Below are positions 37,207-37,890 of a DNA stretch of 37,890 nt, one piece after another. Below the pieces are notes generated by a model. The model did not search any database. It worked only from the letters and a program-made list of their open reading frames with translations, and was not told where the DNA came from. Source of the stretch: Haplomitrium mnioides (lineage: Eukaryota; Marchantiophyta; Haplomitriopsida; Calobryales); contig JBNGIS010039274.1 of the NCBI GenBank assembly GCA_049999725.1, positions 1-37,890 of the forward strand. Reading direction: 5' to 3'. Each line of letters begins with the position of its first letter. Position 1 is the stretch's first letter. The position numbers and the translations under genes were made by a program.

Positions 37207-37590
37207 AATTGGGAAATATCTTACCCCAGCACCAAGATTAACAAGCTTAGACTATCGGGTCCCAGGAGCAAGCTTACACGCTCGGGTCCAGCACCAAGTT
37301 ATGTCTGTCAGATTCTGGGCCACTTACTTTTCGTCCCTTTTGCTTTTGTCTTTTGATTAGAGGATTCACTGCTCATTTGACGGAGGTTCATTGTTGCTGA
37401 AAGTCGAACGACTTTTATCAAATCTCTTGATCTGCAACAAGCACTTTGTCGAGGCTTCCTACACTCATCTCGATTCTTTGGTGGGAGTAGCCATTCTTCA
37501 ATGTTCTCCACCAACGTTTTTCGCTTCGAAGTTTTTTGGCCTAACACTTGAATTACAATTCATGCTTCCTATCATCTTAATCTGAACTTG
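37207..37590. other. upstream region of the monooxygenase gene, no other gene seen
   Basis: About 380 bp that should hold the promoter of the - strand monooxygenase gene. No clear TATA box could be placed on that strand, and no coding match was found. Confidence 0.45.
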
Positions 37591-37613
37591 TTTTCGTTAT
37601 AGAACATAGTATA

Positions 37614-37631
37614 CCCCTATATATAGAGGGG
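37614..37631 (+). promoter_or_regulatory. TATA box within an almost palindromic CCCC...GGGG segment
   Basis: The sequence cccctatatatagagggg contains a strong TATATATA core flanked by C4 and G4. It lies about 140 bp before a motif resembling a copia leader, so it may be an LTR promoter reading rightwards out of the window. Confidence 0.5.
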
Positions 37632-37754
37632 CATGGATGTATACATAAGGGGAACCTTTGACCCCTCACTATCAATCAATCGATCTATCTCTTGTGTGGA
37701 GGAATGTACAGCGCAACGGCTCTCTCTCTCTCTCTCTGTGTAATGCATGTCCCA

Positions 37755-37773
37755 CAACACGTTATCAGCACGA
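37755..37773 (+). other. acaacacgttatcagcacg-type motif, likely copia leader start
   Basis: The string acaacacgttatcagcacga resembles the junction between LTR end and leader that I remember from many plant Ty1-copia elements; this is recall, not a search. Preceded by a TATA box and followed by GC-rich leader-like sequence, it suggests that a third copia element begins near 37.6 kb and continues beyond the window. Confidence 0.4.
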
Positions 37774-37890
37774 CGGTCTCTTCAGGGAGACACAGAGAGA
37801 ACACAAGCAATCTCCACGACAAATTTTTTTTCCTCGCGCACCAACGATTTCTTCCGCGACAAAATTCTTCCACGCGCGCATCTCCGTGCG

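Overview
This is eukaryotic nuclear DNA from a land plant: split genes with GT-AG (and a few GC-AG) introns of roughly 80-1300 bp, plant-type proteins, and Ty1-copia debris. A RIB43A gene, which encodes an axonemal doublet-microtubule protein, points to a plant with swimming sperm (bryophyte, lycophyte or fern) rather than a flowering plant. That placement is inference; the species cannot be read from the window.

Layout. 1-4092: a decayed Ty1-copia retrotransposon on the + strand with its 3' LTR at 3872-4092. 4093-about 8000: a second, older Ty1-copia element on the - strand; its reverse transcriptase reading resumes at the base after the first element's LTR, so the first element appears to be nested in the second. 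8567-8905: two AT-rich minisatellites. 9640-11030 (-): broken H-type lectin domain sequence with a tandemly duplicated half-domain, plus a possible further copy. 11978-14371 (+): a seven-exon RIB43A gene of unusually short predicted length. 14640-17240: an inverted pair made of a dead B-lectin (bulb-type) copy (+) and an intact B-lectin gene (-), each with a related promoter. 17881-25012 (+): a complete 16-exon HDA15-type histone deacetylase with an N-terminal RanBP2 zinc finger. 27126-30269 (+): a complete 12-exon xylulose kinase (XK2 type). 31234-33403 (+): a six-exon class I glutamine amidotransferase-like protein (GAT1_2.1 type). 33651-37206 (-): a six-exon FAD-dependent monooxygenase convergent with it. 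37590-37890: a TATA-containing segment followed by a motif resembling a copia leader, possibly the start of another LTR element.

The exon models were built by hand: splice sites were chosen so that codon phase is kept across every junction and the joined protein follows the family. The five multi-exon models all close without a frameshift. There is no sign of an operon or a linked pathway: the genes act in sperm motility, chromatin, pentose metabolism, glutamine or glutamyl hydrolysis and plastid or mitochondrial oxidation. The most unusual parts are the lectin-rich segment 9.6-17.2 kb, the compact RIB43A, and the use of GC-AG introns.
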